From NCBI GenBank assembly GCA_013396915.1, contig VWZL01001960.1, positions 118,236-182,235 on the forward strand: a DNA stretch of 64,000 bases. Direction: 5' to 3'. Under the pieces are notes generated by a model. That model was not told the DNA's origin and made no database searches. It saw only the letters and a program-made list of their open reading frames with translations. A program made the position numbers and the translations under genes. This document shows positions 38,901-52,020 of this stretch, one piece after another; within the stretch, counting starts at the first letter, position 1; every line of letters begins with the position of its first letter. The stretch is from Stercorarius parasiticus. Lineage: Eukaryota; Chordata; Aves; Charadriiformes; Stercorariidae.

Positions 38901-39812
38901 GCAATGTGAATACATGCTGAAACAGTGTCTTTGAATGTTAGGCTTTGATGCTACGTCAGGTTGCATTTTTAACTTTTACCTGCTTGCTTTTTCTGTACAG
39001 GAGCTGACCATTTCATTCTACATTTAGTATGTTCTGTTCACTGTACAGTGCTCTAACAGTCAACAGAGAATGCTTTCTGGTCTTACCATCTTGGTACGCT
39101 GGCATCTGATCAGAGGTTTATATCAAGATTTTAGTGGAGTTAGTGTGTGATTTCTGAAGATGTACCTGGAAATAGTTATTTACAAGACTAGCGTGCAATA
39201 TTATTATGGTGACTGCCATTCGACGCAGACAGAAAATAAGACTTGAGTTCCGATTTCCTCACTGCTTACTGCAGTAAATATGTATAGGCAGCTATCTTGA
39301 CTTGAATTCCACATCCCCTGGAGAACTCTGTTCATTGTGGTATTCTGCTTTCTTCACCACCACTCATTGGTCCACCAGAGCCTCATATGCAGGACACTGC
39401 CAGCTAACTTGTGGTCTCTTCCTTGTTCATGTGGGTGAGAAGGAGCATGGGCTCTGGCTGGTTTTGGACCAAGCACTTAGTGGTTGCTGGCTGAGTCTGA
39501 ATGCAAATAATGAAGTTCCAGCTGACCTAACCTCAGAAGTCTCTAATGTGGATTTCTCCTCTGCCTGCCTGTTTCCATGAGATTTCCTCATTTGTGGGCC
39601 TGTCATACTCCCACGTCAATTATTTGAGCTAGCTGTCTTTTTCCTGATGAAATGATCGTTAGCGGCCTGCTGAAAGCAACTGCATTTAGAGAAGCAGTGA
39701 ACCTTTGCTGAGGAAATTAAAGTTGCAATTAGTAACTTTTCTGCAGTGTACAATGGTTAGATGGGAGAAACTGTCCGTTCTCCACTTCCCCAGAATAAAG
39801 CGGCTTGATCCT
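32961..39812 (+). other. MAN2A1: MAN2A1 intron 1, first part; nothing recognised
   Basis: Non-coding DNA between the CpG island and exon 2. It includes a poly(A) run near 33250 and short frames on both strands. Two minus-strand frames, 36724-36927 and 36214-36504, look somewhat protein-like but match no family known to me. No supported gene. Confidence 0.55.
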
Positions 39813-40155
39813 TCCTGTACCTGAAAGGGGCCTACGAGAATGCTGGGGAGGGGCTGTTTGCAAGGGCATGTAGTGACAGGACAAGGGGCAGTGGTTTTAA
39901 ACTAGAGCAGGGTAGGTTTAGATTAGACATTAGGAAGAAGTTCTTTACAATGAGGGTGGTGAGACACTGGAACAGGTTGCCCAGAGAGCTGGTGGAGGCC
40001 CCATCCCTGGAGACATTCAAGGCCAGGCTTGATGAGGCTCTGAGCAATCTGATCTAGTTAGAGAGATGGCCCTGCTTACTGCAGGGGGGTTGGACTAGAT
40101 GACCTTTAAATGTCCCTTCCACACCAACACATTCTATGATTCTATGATGATTCTG
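39813..40155 (+). mobile_element. CR1 LINE 3' end, 5'-truncated
   Basis: About 340 bp in + orientation. It covers the last part of CR1 ORF2, with the typical 'ggttgcccagagagctggtg' region near 39976, and the 3' tail. The tail ends in 'attctatgattctatgatgattctg', the short terminal repeat typical of avian CR1. Severe 5' truncation is the usual state of CR1 insertions. It lies in MAN2A1 intron 1 in the same orientation as the gene. Confidence 0.95.
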
Positions 40156-42199
40156 TTATCTTTCATTGTCTTGCTGGACTTGCCTTCTTGTGCTGGGTGG
40201 CAGTATACTCCTTTCTGAAGAGAGTCCTTGCTGCAGGTTGGACCAGTGTCAGAAGCAAACAGAGAAGGACAAGCAGAGGGCAGTGGGAAAGCAGACTGCT
40301 TTGGAGTATTTGGGGCACGAAAACTACTGAAGGGTTCAGACTGATTGAAGCGTAAGGAACTGGTTATGTAGCTGGTTCTTGTGGTGATAGCGGCAGGTTG
40401 TTCAGTGCAGCTAGCAGGTATGGACAGTTTTTGTTCCAGGTGGGAAGGGAGTGTGCTGATCTCTGCTCAGGGGTGATCTCCCATGGGCAGATTTTGTTGG
40501 TTAAGTCCAGCCCTGTGTAACCATGGGGATGGCGAACAGATGCGCTGCTCGTGTGATGCCACTCTTCTACCAATGCAGCTGTACCTACTTTCAGTACTGT
40601 TGGATTTGTTGGCACTTTGTACTTACTGTAGAAATGGTTGCTTTGCTGTGGAGTAACAGCAGGGTTGCCTTTCTTGCTTTTTTAGTAACATCTTTATTTG
40701 CACAATCTTATCAATATGTAAAGTCAGAGAGAAATGAAAGAAAGAAGTTTACACCAAAGTTGTTGTTAACTTTTTAAGTGGTTGTATAGGCCAGGTGATT
40801 CACATAGCTTTACATTGCATTTCCTTACTTTAAAATAAGTATGTACATTAACAGAGCATCCTTTAATGATGTTAATTTGGACTAAGACATACTTATCCAG
40901 ACAATGTACCTCCAATTTTCTGTGCGGTTAGGCAGGGCTCAAAGTCTTGGATCAGGATTGCTTCTTTTCTGAGAAGAATTGATGCTGTAAAGTCAGGGGG
41001 AGGTCTGCTGACATTTATGAATCGTGCAGCTCGCCAAATTTTGCTATCCACAAAGCCATGTAGATTACAAATTTTTGAGGCAGAATTGGTTAAGGTAAAA
41101 ATGGTGCATCTCTTGCTCAGATTTAAAAAAAAAAAATGCCCCTCCCCATGTATGAAAAATTTTCAAAATTATTGTAAAACAACATACTTTTAGAGTATGT
41201 TTTTTGTAATGGAGAGGACCTGTGTTTTTAACTTTTTTAATTAGACCTATTTAATGCCACCTGCAACATGCTTCTAATCTGTTTTACTAGTAAATCAACA
41301 TCTGTTACTAGCAATCAATAAGATGAAACAGTTTCAGAGTAACTTCTCTGTTTTGTACTGTTTGGCCTTGACATTTAAAGTTGGGCAGTGTAAGTTGTTT
41401 GCCTTCCTCTAAAAATGTTGAAACTGAATTTCATTTATTTTCATATGTTAATTTTGTTGTCTTGAGTTGAAACATTTTCCATGTTTAGCTCACATTTTAA
41501 AATAATTTTACTCTTGAATACTATGTTCTAGGCATTGTCTACTTCTTTTTAAAATGAGTAAGAAGAAAAGGTGAACATGCGATAGAAATAGTCTTAGCTT
41601 TTGCATAATTTGGATCCATGTGAAACTTTCAACTTGAGAATGGATTCCTGACATGAACTATTTTCATACTGAATGAAAACTGGGATCTGTTTCTAGTTTG
41701 TGACACTATTGTTTCTTAAAGTTAATTCTCATGGCTGATGCATTTCACAACATAAATGGAAAATATTTTTAAAATCTCAAAAGATTTGGTTGTCTGTCAG
41801 TTTTAACTTCAGTTCTGCGTGAGGTCATAGTTATGTGTCCTTAACTGTAGCTTTTTATTTCATGTTTTACATTCAAATTGAGTTAGTACATGGCATGACA
41901 AAATACTTTAAAAGAGAGGCGGGATGCATCTCATAGTCCAGAAAAGAAAGCAGGATTGTCTTTATTAATGTCCTCTGTTGAGTTCCAGAATGGGAGGTCT
42001 TTGTAAGGATTTTTTTTTTTCTCCAAATAACAGAATATCTACCTTCAAAGTTAAAGTTACATACTTTAATAGACTTCTAAAAATCACTGCTCTTCAGAGT
42101 CCTAGGTAGGCTTGAACCCTCCAGCTTAACAGTAAATTATTACTGGAAGTATATAGCAACATATAAAATCATTGTTTTTTAAGGATTGTCAGGGGACAA
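40156..42199 (+). other. MAN2A1: MAN2A1 intron 1, middle part; nothing recognised
   Basis: No repeat or coding feature recognised. The first 400 bp are somewhat GC-richer than the rest. Confidence 0.5.
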
Positions 42200-42590
42200 A
42201 TTACTATTTCTTGTGACACAGGAAGCAGAGAACTTAGTTTACAAAGAAAAGTGTTTTGTCACATAATAAATGGTGAAATGGTGGAACTTGTTATTGCAGA
42301 TATTTGAAGGTTTGAAGTGTGATAAGTTAAATGAAAGGTCTGTCGTGGAGATGCGAAATATGGCATGATCTCCAAACTGAAAGCTTGTATCTGACTGCTA
42401 GGGGTTGGCAGTATATGCCAATGGAAGGATCAGTTTAAATGTGTGTTTGGTGGTTTTTGGTTTTTTTTCATCTTGGGTTCAGGGTTTTTTTGCTGTGTGC
42501 CTGTTGTTGTTGGTCAGTGCTGGAGAAACTATAATAGGCTAGATGACATAAGGCAGATTGGTGGTGTAATCTATGACCAGGTAGTTGACA
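42200..42590 (+). mobile_element. Ancient L3/CR1-like LINE 3' end relic
   Basis: The order of weakly conserved words matches the 3' region of old amniote L3/CR1 elements. There is a 'gtggaacttgttattgcaga' segment near 42280, then 'tctgactgctaggggttggcag' near 42391, then 'ttggtcagtgctggagaaac...ggctagatg' near 42510-42545. A T/G-rich insertion of about 60 bp at 42430-42490 interrupts it. Identity is low, so the limits are approximate. Confidence 0.5.
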
Positions 42591-45099
42591 GCCTATTGCT
42601 AAGCAATATAAAATTATTTTCTTGTAGGAAGAGGTAAAATATTTCTAGAACGTATGTGAGTGAGAATATAAATTTTAAACAGTTGTCTGATTTTACAGTT
42701 GTAGAGGCAGCGTATATAGTGGTGGGATAGGCGTGAATGGCATTTTAGCTGCTTACACACTTCGTAACGTTGATGAACTATAGTCATGTGCAGTGAAGCA
42801 GATAATAATTTGTATAGATGGCAGCTATACTTTAGCTTCTTAGGAATCTAAAGATCAGAGCCTATGTTGGGCAGTCTGTAAAGCCCCAATCAGTATTATT
42901 TTATATATGTTATATTTAGAGTGAGCGGCATACTAAGCTGCTGAGTACTCTCTCTGAATAGAGAAACCTTGTTTTCTTTTAAAATGTCGCAGACATTGAA
43001 AGGAAAAATACTAATTTTACACAGAAATATGTGTACGCTGTCTTTAATGTCGCATTTGAAAGATTTCAGTCTGGTTGTTGTTTCTTTTGTGCCACGAGGG
43101 GGCATGGGACAACAGTTGTTTTTCTTTTTTTTTTTTCTCTCCAGCGTCCCATCATCTGCATATTGATTTCCTGTTGTTTTCAGTTCATCTATTTTTTAAG
43201 TTTCTAGTATTTGTCTTTAAACTGTTGAGATCATAGAATGTTTGCCCTACATCTCAATTAGCTTAATCAGGATCTATTGTCAAAATATATTTTTGTCTTT
43301 GGGGGAGCAATAACACAACTTGCCTGTGTTGCATTTTATAATCTGTTAGCATTTTCAGGATGCATCAATCTAAGAAAAAAAACCAAAGCAGTGGGTCAGT
43401 GCTTTACACAGCTCAGAAAATGAGAGGAAAAACTTACCAACAGGTTAAAAAAATACTAAAACATATGTTCTGCAGAATTACACGGAACTTCCATAAAGAT
43501 ATAATCATAGGAATGCCGATTTAGTAGAACACAAAAGGCTGATTGATGTCTCTTGGTAAGGGCTGTTTTTTTATTTTTATTCTCAAAGTGAACAGAATTT
43601 AAAAGAAAGTACACATCACAATTTAGAAATTGCTTAGAAATTTAGAAATCTAGAAAAGGCTTAGTCCTTTGCAAACTACAGCCTAACTACAGAAGTTGGA
43701 ATTAACTTAGCATTTGAGGAAAGCACTTTGTCACTTAAAAGGAAGATGCAAAGACCTCAAGTGAATTATTGTCAAAGAGGAAAAAAGTATCATGTACAGT
43801 TGTTGTTTCTAATCTTATTCTATATTACTTAGAAAATAAGTCATTGGTGCTAGGAAAAAGTTTTACTTGTCCTTAAAAATCATAGGTCACGGAGTAGCTG
43901 TCTACCAAATCAATGTTATTTGTGTTGAATGTAATGGGTAATATGAAAATGCCCGAATCTGTAGTGAGGTTTTTGCTGTAGTGACAGCTTCTTGAAAAAA
44001 AACCATATATTGTATATTTTGGGGTCTAACTACAACTTCAATAACAGGAAGTGACTGGCTTTTTCTTCTCTATCTTTTATTGATAGTGTTAGGTTGAAGT
44101 CAATCTAGGGAACGAGAGAAATTACTGTTAAGACTAAATATCCCTAAAAAAAGCTAAATAATCTGGCCTTTTGTGATTGTGTAAAAGCTAACACATTCAT
44201 GCCTGAAAAAGCATACCTCAAATTATCTGGAAGCAGTGGCTACTAGTACATGAGAGGACAGTAGCACTTCCAGGTTTCTTGTTCTGCTATGCTCCCTCCT
44301 ATATTCCAGCAATACAGTGATTAGATGCTATTCAGTTACTTTGTGGTATCTGTCTCCCCTTTGAAGTATTTTTGGGAGATACTTTGACTTCTGTTAGTTC
44401 ACACTGATGTTATTCTATATCCTTCTTCTTGTGGTACACACTGGAATCATCTACAAATTCACATTTGGCAACTGAATAGGGCCTTCTGACTGAAAGTGTT
44501 ATTGGTTATCTTGATGTTTGTAATGGTCCAATTATACAGATTATTACTATGATCAGGCAGTTTAAGTGCTTGTGTTAGTTTCTCTCAAAATTTCACTGAA
44601 AATAAGAAACTCAGTATTTACTGACATACTATTTTACATGTACAGGAAAAACCTAAAATGTATATATCCTACTAATCACATAATGATGTGACTGCTTTCT
44701 AAAAACGATTTTCTCCTTGATGTTTTGATGTGAGGATAAATGAAAAGATCAGATTTTTGCAAATCTATGAAAGACATAAAAAAAGTTGAAGTTTGCATAA
44801 TTGGTACGTGAAACAGTGTGACCTTTTAAGAATATCTTTATATCACTGATTAAATCTTGTGCTGCGAATTCAAGTTCATAGTGGAAAATGTAATTTTTGC
44901 TCTTTTCCCTTTTTCTGAAAAGAGGAAGTTTCATGTGTTCATTCAATTTCTTATTAGTTTGACTTTACATACAATATAGAATAAAGATTTGATTTTGTAT
45001 GTGTGATCATACACTATTGTGAAATTGATACTTTTTATTAAAATTCTGTCAATAATTGGTCTGAGAAATAATTAAAATTTACTCTTCTTTTTTTTACAG
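42591..45099 (+). other. MAN2A1: MAN2A1 intron 1, 3' part
   Basis: AT-rich, no recognised feature until the splice acceptor of exon 2. That acceptor is a pyrimidine-rich tract 'actcttctttttttttacag' ending at 45099. Confidence 0.7.
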
Positions 45100-45360
45100 G
45101 GCCAGCTTTCAATATTGCAAGAAAAAATAGATCATTTAGAACGCCTGTTGGCAGAAAATAATGAGATTATTTCAAACATACGAGATTCTGTGATCAATCT
45201 GAGTGAATCAGTAAAGGATGGTCAAAAAAATGCAGAGGCTATAAACTTCAGTCAAGGATCTGTTTCTGAGCTCTTTCCTTCTGCTTCAGTTTTGCTTTTA
45301 GTTGACTCTGAGGATTGTTTGTTTGCTTCAAAAAGTGGAAGTCATGGTTCAGGTGTACAG
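45100..45360 (+). CDS. MAN2A1: MAN2A1 exon 2: lumenal stem region of Golgi alpha-mannosidase II
   Basis: Alpha-mannosidase II (glycoside hydrolase family 38) trims two mannoses from GlcNAcMan5GlcNAc2 in the medial Golgi, committing N-glycans to the complex type. This 261-bp exon encodes 87 residues, starting G-Q-L-S and ending G-S-G-V-Q. The stretch 'EKIDHLERLLAENNEIISNI' and the following 'RDSVINLSES' are essentially the human MAN2A1 stem. This helical, coiled-coil-like segment links the membrane anchor to the catalytic domain. Two N-glycosylation sequons are visible (N-L-S at residue 33 and N-F-S at residue 49 of the exon), in the same places as in human. The acceptor (ttttacag) and donor (gtaagc) are good, and both junctions are phase 0. 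The exon is two residues longer than the 85 I recall for human; the middle (residues 40-70) is the variable part. MAN2A2 is less likely because of the near-identity to the MAN2A1 stem. Confidence 0.96.
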
Positions 45361-48300
45361 GTAAGCTGTATGTCGTTCTCTTTCATTGTACTGAAGTGCT
45401 AGCTGTCATTACCTTTTAATTCTGAAAATGTCTAATTACTGGTAAAAGCTTGGTACTAAGCTTCTAATCTAAGACATAATAGAATTTTTCAGGTGACTGT
45501 TGTGTTTAATAGATGTTATGAAACTGTTCTTTTTTACCTGTTTTAAACTGTCTAGAAACTGACTAATGATTGTGAAGACCCAACATTTCAGAAAGCTTGA
45601 AAGTTCTTAAAAACGCTAAACAGAACGTAGGGTTTTAAAACAATTATACTCAGATTATTGTCCACTACTATCAGGAGTTCTTTGGGAAGACTTTATTTAA
45701 GAGTCTCTTTCAGTTTCCCCAAATGTTCTAAAATTGATGAGAAATTGACTGGAAATAGTGGATAGTCTTGATTTAAATAAGCTTTATGTTTTAGGGATAT
45801 ATGGATCTTGATGGGGAGGTAAAGAATGTTCAAGAACTAACAGTTTAAAAAAAAAATCTCAGGTACTGCATTCCCTTTTAATGACATTTCTGTATTTCAG
45901 CATTCTTGCGTGTCTCCAGTTTGTATAGGCACTTTGATCAGAAAGGAGGAACATATACCACGTTGACTGGTTGGCATGAACTGGGGAGGTTGAAGTTTTT
46001 AAAGTGAAACACTTCAAGTTGAATTTATTTAGCTTTCTGGTGATGCTTGTGAGTTCATGGACACTTATATATTCAGTTTTAATGGAGTGTTTCAGGAGTA
46101 CTGAGAATACTATGTGAAGTTTGTGATCTGTACTGTGTTTGGGAGTCTTGTGGGAGTACTATAAATATTCATAGTACTCTAAAGCAAAGATTAAATTTTG
46201 AAGTCCATCTTTCTCATTCTAGAACTGAAAGTTTTTCTATTGCAGAAGAAAGACAGTGGACTTAGGATAAATAAGTACACATACTAGAACAATTGTAACC
46301 TCTGACATATCATTCATAATTCCTTTAAACTCGTCAGGGGTAGGCACCACCTGAATGTCTTTTACAGGGAAAGTAGTTTTTTTTAAAGACTGTTCCGACT
46401 GTTCGTATTTCTAATATATTTTAAGACTTCTGTGCAGAAAACTAAAGCATGTGGATCTATGATAACTATATCCTTTTTATGAGCATTAGAAATAAGTTAT
46501 AGTAAATGTGAATTGTGAATTTTGAGGTAAAATGAGTTGGCTTAAATTCTTGGATGTGTTAACCTGTTGTGAATGGGAAGTAAAACATGTTTGCTTAAAC
46601 TATTCTCATGTTCTGCTTCATGTTTGCAGAATGTCAGAACATGTACCTACTATCAGCTAATGTACCTACCTACTTAATGGGAGGCTGTAGTAGCTAAACT
46701 GCTTTTTGATAACTTTACTTTTAAAGTTATATGGATGTACTTAAGCAACAAGTATAGCAGGGAATATTCTTAATACTACTCCCATATTCACACTTCTTTC
46801 CTTGCCTTGCACAGGGAGGGAGGGTTCTAAAGTTTTTTGTGTCATTTCATTAGTACCTTGTACTCAGCAGGTTATCCACCATCGTCACTAAGTCACTTCA
46901 ATACAGCTTCTGTATATGGTTTCTCATCCTGTGAGTCTGACACACATTTCAGTTATGGAATCTAAGACCTTGACTTTAGCAGAATTCTTGTAACACCACG
47001 TTCAAAAAGCTGATCTAAATTACTGTATTTTAATATGGTTTTACTATTTAATAATTTGCCAAGCCTGACGTATTCTGCAAGCTCAGTTAATTAATTTTCT
47101 TCTAGATTTTTTTTTTATAAAGACTGAAAAATTCTGAGTAGATTATTTGGAGCATTTTTTCTTAATTATATTTTAAATTCTAAACCAGCTTGTGTTAATT
47201 ACTTGCTGTTCATAAATGTTAACTTAAACCTACAGATTTAGACCTTACTTTTTCCATGGTTTGTCTCTTAAGTGGGCGTATGAGAATGAAACGAGACTAG
47301 AAAGAAGTAAAAGCTAATATAGGTGAGGCATAGTGTTTGGATAAAAATCACTTTAGAGAATGAAGGCAAAAGAGGCTTCACTGAATAAATTATGGGAACT
47401 TATTATAGTCTCTCATAATAGAGAAACCATTATGAGAATGCATTCAAATATGGATTAAAAACCTTTGTGATATTTCAGTGAGAAATATTACCAGGACTTG
47501 CTACTCAAAGATGTATTTTCTTTGCATAAATCAGACAAAACAAGTTACTAATAACGTGAGCCTCAAAAGATTCTTGGATAGGAGAGCTGAAGGATTTTTT
47601 TTCATGAAGGAATTGTAAATCAAGAAATTGTATACTTGTATGCTTCAGGTAATATACATGTACCACAAGTACAATTGTTACTTGTGGTGTTTTTAAGTAG
47701 GTAGGAAACTGTAGTAGAGCTGGCCACTGAAAATAGCACTGACTTGAGAATTTGATGTAAGTCAAATGAAATAGAAGACTAATGTGTACTTTTTTCAAAA
47801 GATAAAAGTGGAGCTAGGTAATAAAACCAACCAAATGAAGAACGTGGATCAAATATCATTATGACTTGATGCTTTTTGAGGTCGGTAGTTCAAGAAATAT
47901 CTGGAATTTGTGCTCAAAGAAGATAGAATTCTGAACAGCCATCATGCTGAGCTGGAAGGTCTTTTAATCCAGCAAGATGTCTCCTCTCTTGTCCCTTTCA
48001 ACTACTGAAGGATCTAACATTGTGCTTAGTAATGTTGCTCCTTTTAAAAATGAATCACGAATCACTTTTTAAAAAGGTGACTTGAAGAGGCATGGACTAT
48101 GCTTTTATTTCTTCTGTGTGGTAGTTTATTGTTCACTGGGGTAAATGTTGTGATGTTTGCCCAAGACTTGCATTACTTAAGCAGTTTGTGTCCTCAGTGT
48201 AGAGAAAGAATAAGCCCATATAGAGGGGAAAAAAGACAACTCATAAGGTTTTAAATGTTTTAATTGAAAAGCTTGTAAAAACATGACTGTCTTCTGAAGC

Positions 48301-48712
48301 AGCCGTAATGAAAACAGGCAGCATCTTTTTTGAATTTGTGTTTGTTTACTCTTTTTACAAAGTCCTTGCTTAGTATATCGGTATTTTATACTTAGAAATA
48401 AAATTAAAATATATCCAGGAAATACTTGCCTTTAGTCTTTTTTGCTCCTTACTGACTGGGTATTTGGAACTTATTCTTCACTGGCAGTTGTGTAACCTGG
48501 TCAAGTGATGATGCAATTTGTAATTAATCCTTTGCACAATTCTTACTGAGGATGGTGTTACGTGAAAGATAAAAATGACTTAACATCTGTTTCTGGAAGT
48601 TTTGGCATAAGTGCATTGATTTCAGCCTGATCTGGCTTCAGTTTATTCCAGTGGAAGTTTTTGAGTCCTAATTTTTTTCTTGTTTTTGCTTAACTGCTTC
48701 TGACTAACGTTT
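45361..48712 (+). other. MAN2A1: MAN2A1 intron 2, first part
   Basis: Starts with the donor gtaagc. AT-rich, no recognised repeat or gene. A short inverted repeat with 9-bp arms (GAGTACTAT / ATAGTACTC) is present at 46154-46179. Confidence 0.6.
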
Positions 48713-49122
48713 GAATCATAGAATGACTGAATGATTAAGGTTGTGAGGGATCTCTGGAGGTTGTCTGGTCCAACCCCCTGCTCAAGCAGGGTCACCTAGA
48801 GCCAGTTGCCCAGGATCATGTCCAGACAGCTTTTGAGTATCTCCAAGGATGGAGACTACCACCTCCCTGGGCACCTGTGCCAGTGCTCTGTCACCTTCAT
48901 AGGGAAAAAGTGTTTCCTGATATTCAAGAGGAACCTCTTGTGTTTTAGTTTGTGCCCGTTGCCTCTAGTCCTGTCACTGGGCACCACTGAAAAGAACCTA
49001 GCTCCTCCTTCTCTGCACTTTTCCTTCAGGTATTTGTATTCATTGATAAGATCCCCCCCAAGCCTCTCTAGGCTAAACAGTTCAGCCTTTCTTCACAGGA
49101 CAGCTGCTGCAGTCCCTTCATC

Positions 49123-49497
49123 TTAGTGGCCCTTTGCTGGACTCTCTCCAGTGTGTCCATGTCTCTCTTGTACTGGGGAGCTCAGAACTGAACACAGTAC
49201 TGCAGGTGTGGCCTCACCAGTGTGGAGTAGAGGGGATGGGTCACCTCCCTGGACTTGCTGGCAACACTCCTTAGTACAGCTAAGGATGCCCTTGGCCTTC
49301 TTTGCTGCAAGGGTGCATTGCTGTCTCACATTCAGTTTGTCGTCCACCAGGACTCCCAGGTCATTTTTTCCAAAGCTGCTTTCCAGCTGAGCTACCTCTA
49401 GCATGTACTGGTGGCTCGGGTTGTTCCTCCCCAGGTGAAGAACTTTGCACTTCCTCTTGTTAAACTGCATGAGGTTCCTGTCAGGCCATTTTTCCAC
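49123..49497 (-). pseudogene. CR1 ORF2 fragment after the RT catalytic core (copy 1)
   Basis: A 124-codon open piece in CR1 ORF2. It begins in the '[16 protein letters not shown]' block and runs through '[16 protein letters not shown]' to '[10 protein letters not shown]', then shifts frame. The same piece recurs identically at 51118-51492. It is a dead transposon remnant, not a host gene. Confidence 0.85.
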
Positions 49498-50025
49498 CCT
49501 GTTGACATCCCTCTGGATGAGGGATCATGATCCGCTGGTGTATCAGCCACTCCTCCTAGTTAGGTGTCCTCTACAAATTTGCTGAGAGTGTACTCTACCC
49601 CATCATCCAAATCATTAATGAAGATGTTAAGCAGGATCGGACCCAGTAGCGACCCCTGAGTAACCACTGGTTATTGGCCACCAAGTAGACTTCATGCAGC
49701 TCATTGATCGCTACCCTCTAGGTGTGGCTGCTCAGATGGTTTTTGATCCATCTCACTGCTCATCCAGACCATACATCTGCAGCTTCTCTGTGAGGATGTT
49801 ACAGGAGGCAGCGCCGAAAGCCTTATGGAAGTCAAGGTAGACAATATGCACAGCTGTTCCCTCGTCTAGCAGGCCAGTCATGTCATCACAGAAGTTTCTC
49901 AAGTTGGTCAAGCATGACTTGCCCTTGGTGAATCCATGCTCACTACGCCTGTTGACTTTCTTGTCTTTCATGTGCCTGGAAATGGTTTCCAGGATTAGCT
50001 GCTCCATCACCTTCCCAGGGACCAA
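49498..50025 (-). pseudogene. CR1 ORF2 reverse-transcriptase core, inactivated (copy 1)
   Basis: The 90-codon piece 49753-50025 contains '[11 protein letters not shown]' and motif A as 'YLDFHKAFG', with the terminal Asp changed to Gly. Further downstream the catalytic FADD of motif C reads F-V-E-D and is followed, after one Thr, by a TAA stop (plus-strand 49560-49562). The RT is therefore inactive through both missing catalytic residues and truncation. The identical region in copy 2 is 51493-52020. Confidence 0.85.
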
Positions 50026-50792
50026 GTTAAGCCGAGCAGCCTGTAGTTCCCTGGGTGGTCCTCCTTGCTGTTCTTGAAGATAGGATTGACATTGCTATCC
50101 TCCAGTCCTTGGGCACTTCTTTCAACCACCATGATTGTTAACGCTTCTTGCAAGTGACCTTGCAGTGACATCAGCCAGATCCCTCTGTACTTGTGGGTGC
50201 ATCCCACCAGGGCCCATGGACTTATTTATGTCCAGTTTAAGTATTCCCTGACCTGGCCATTTCCCACCAAGTGCGCATCTTCCTTGCTCCAGACTTTTCC
50301 CCTGGTCTGTGGGACCTGGGATTCATGAAGGCCAGTCTTGTTAGTAAAGACTGAGGCAAAGAATGTATTCAGTACCTCAGCCCTTTCCATGTCCTATGTC
50401 ATTAGACCCCCTGTTTCATTCAGCAGCCTTCCTTTTGTCACCCGTGTACTTAGAGAAGCCCTTCCTCTTGCCTGTGACATTCCTAGCTGTATTCAATTCC
50501 ATTTGAAATTTAGCTTTCCTAACTTCATCTCTGGATGCCAGGACAATGTTTCTGTATTCCTCCCACATTATCTCTCTCTGCTTCTACCCTCTGTATGCTT
50601 CCTTTTGTGTTTGAGTTTTGCCAGGAGCTCCTTGTTCAGCCATGCAGGCTTCCTGGCATTTTTGCCTGACTTCCTATTTGTTGGGATGGACTTCTCTTGA
50701 GCTTGGATGAGGTGATCCTTGAATATTAACCAGTTTTCTGTTGTCCCTCCAGCAGATAACAAGATGGTTGAAGTTCCCAATGAGGAACAGGT

Positions 50793-50793
50793 N
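50793..50793. other. Single N at the junction of the two 1994-bp copies
   Basis: One ambiguous base separates the two copies exactly. A lone N between two near-identical ends is what scaffolding leaves when overlapping contigs were joined without being merged. Confidence 0.97.
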
Positions 50794-51117
50794 GAGCCAG
50801 TTGCCCAGGATCATGTCCAGACAGCTTTTGAGTATCTCCAAGGATGGAGACTACCACCTCCCTGGGCACCTGTGCCAGTGCTCTGTCACCTTCATAGGGA
50901 AAAAGTGTTTCCTGATATTCAAGAGGAACCTCTTGTGTTTTAGTTTGTGCCCGTTGCCTCTAGTCCTGTCACTGGGCACCACTGAAAAGAACCTAGCTCC
51001 TCCTTCTCTGCACTTTTCCTTCAGGTATTTGTATTCATTGATAAGATCCCCCCCAAGCCTCTCTAGGCTAAACAGTTCAGCCTTTCTTCACAGGACAGCT
51101 GCTGCAGTCCCTTCATC

Positions 51118-52020
51118 TTAGTGGCCCTTTGCTGGACTCTCTCCAGTGTGTCCATGTCTCTCTTGTACTGGGGAGCTCAGAACTGAACACAGTACTGCAG
51201 GTGTGGCCTCACCAGTGTGGAGTAGAGGGGATGGGTCACCTCCCTGGACTTGCTGGCAACACTCCTTAGTACAGCTAAGGATGCCCTTGGCCTTCTTTGC
51301 TGCAAGGGTGCATTGCTGTCTCACATTCAGTTTGTCGTCCACCAGGACTCCCAGGTCATTTTTTCCAAAGCTGCTTTCCAGCTGAGCTACCTCTAGCATG
51401 TACTGGTGGCTCGGGTTGTTCCTCCCCAGGTGAAGAACTTTGCACTTCCTCTTGTTAAACTGCATGAGGTTCCTGTCAGGCCATTTTTCCACCCTGTTGA
51501 CATCCCTCTGGATGAGGGATCATGATCCGCTGGTGTATCAGCCACTCCTCCTAGTTAGGTGTCCTCTACAAATTTGCTGAGAGTGTACTCTACCCCATCA
51601 TCCAAATCATTAATGAAGATGTTAAGCAGGATCGGACCCAGTAGCGACCCCTGAGTAACCACTGGTTATTGGCCACCAAGTAGACTTCATGCAGCTCATT
51701 GATCGCTACCCTCTAGGTGTGGCTGCTCAGATGGTTTTTGATCCATCTCACTGCTCATCCAGACCATACATCTGCAGCTTCTCTGTGAGGATGTTACAGG
51801 AGGCAGCGCCGAAAGCCTTATGGAAGTCAAGGTAGACAATATGCACAGCTGTTCCCTCGTCTAGCAGGCCAGTCATGTCATCACAGAAGTTTCTCAAGTT
51901 GGTCAAGCATGACTTGCCCTTGGTGAATCCATGCTCACTACGCCTGTTGACTTTCTTGTCTTTCATGTGCCTGGAAATGGTTTCCAGGATTAGCTGCTCC
52001 ATCACCTTCCCAGGGACCAA
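51118..52020 (-). pseudogene. CR1 ORF2 RT fragments (copy 2, same as copy 1)
   Basis: Exact counterpart of 49123-50025 at +1995. It shows the same frames, the same FVED change, and the stop at 51555-51557. Sharing every disabling change means the duplication (real or false) came after the decay. Confidence 0.85.

Larger units (their letters stand above)
48799..50792. repeat. Direct tandem duplication, copy 1 (1994 bp)
   Basis: This block starts 'gagccagttgcccaggatca' and ends 'caatgaggaacaggt'. It recurs at an offset of exactly 1995 bases in 50794-52787. Every part compared by eye was identical except one base, A at 50756 versus G at 52751. It lies wholly inside the antisense CR1. Confidence 0.97.

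Noticed and set aside
46154..46179. Small hairpin (9-bp arms) as a possible microRNA precursor
   Set aside because: The stem is far too short for a microRNA precursor, and neighbouring sequence does not extend the pairing.
49880..50077. Plus-strand frames inside the CR1 (also 48806-49126, 50338-50700 and their copies)
   Set aside because: They are shadows of the antisense LINE coding sequence and its 3' region.
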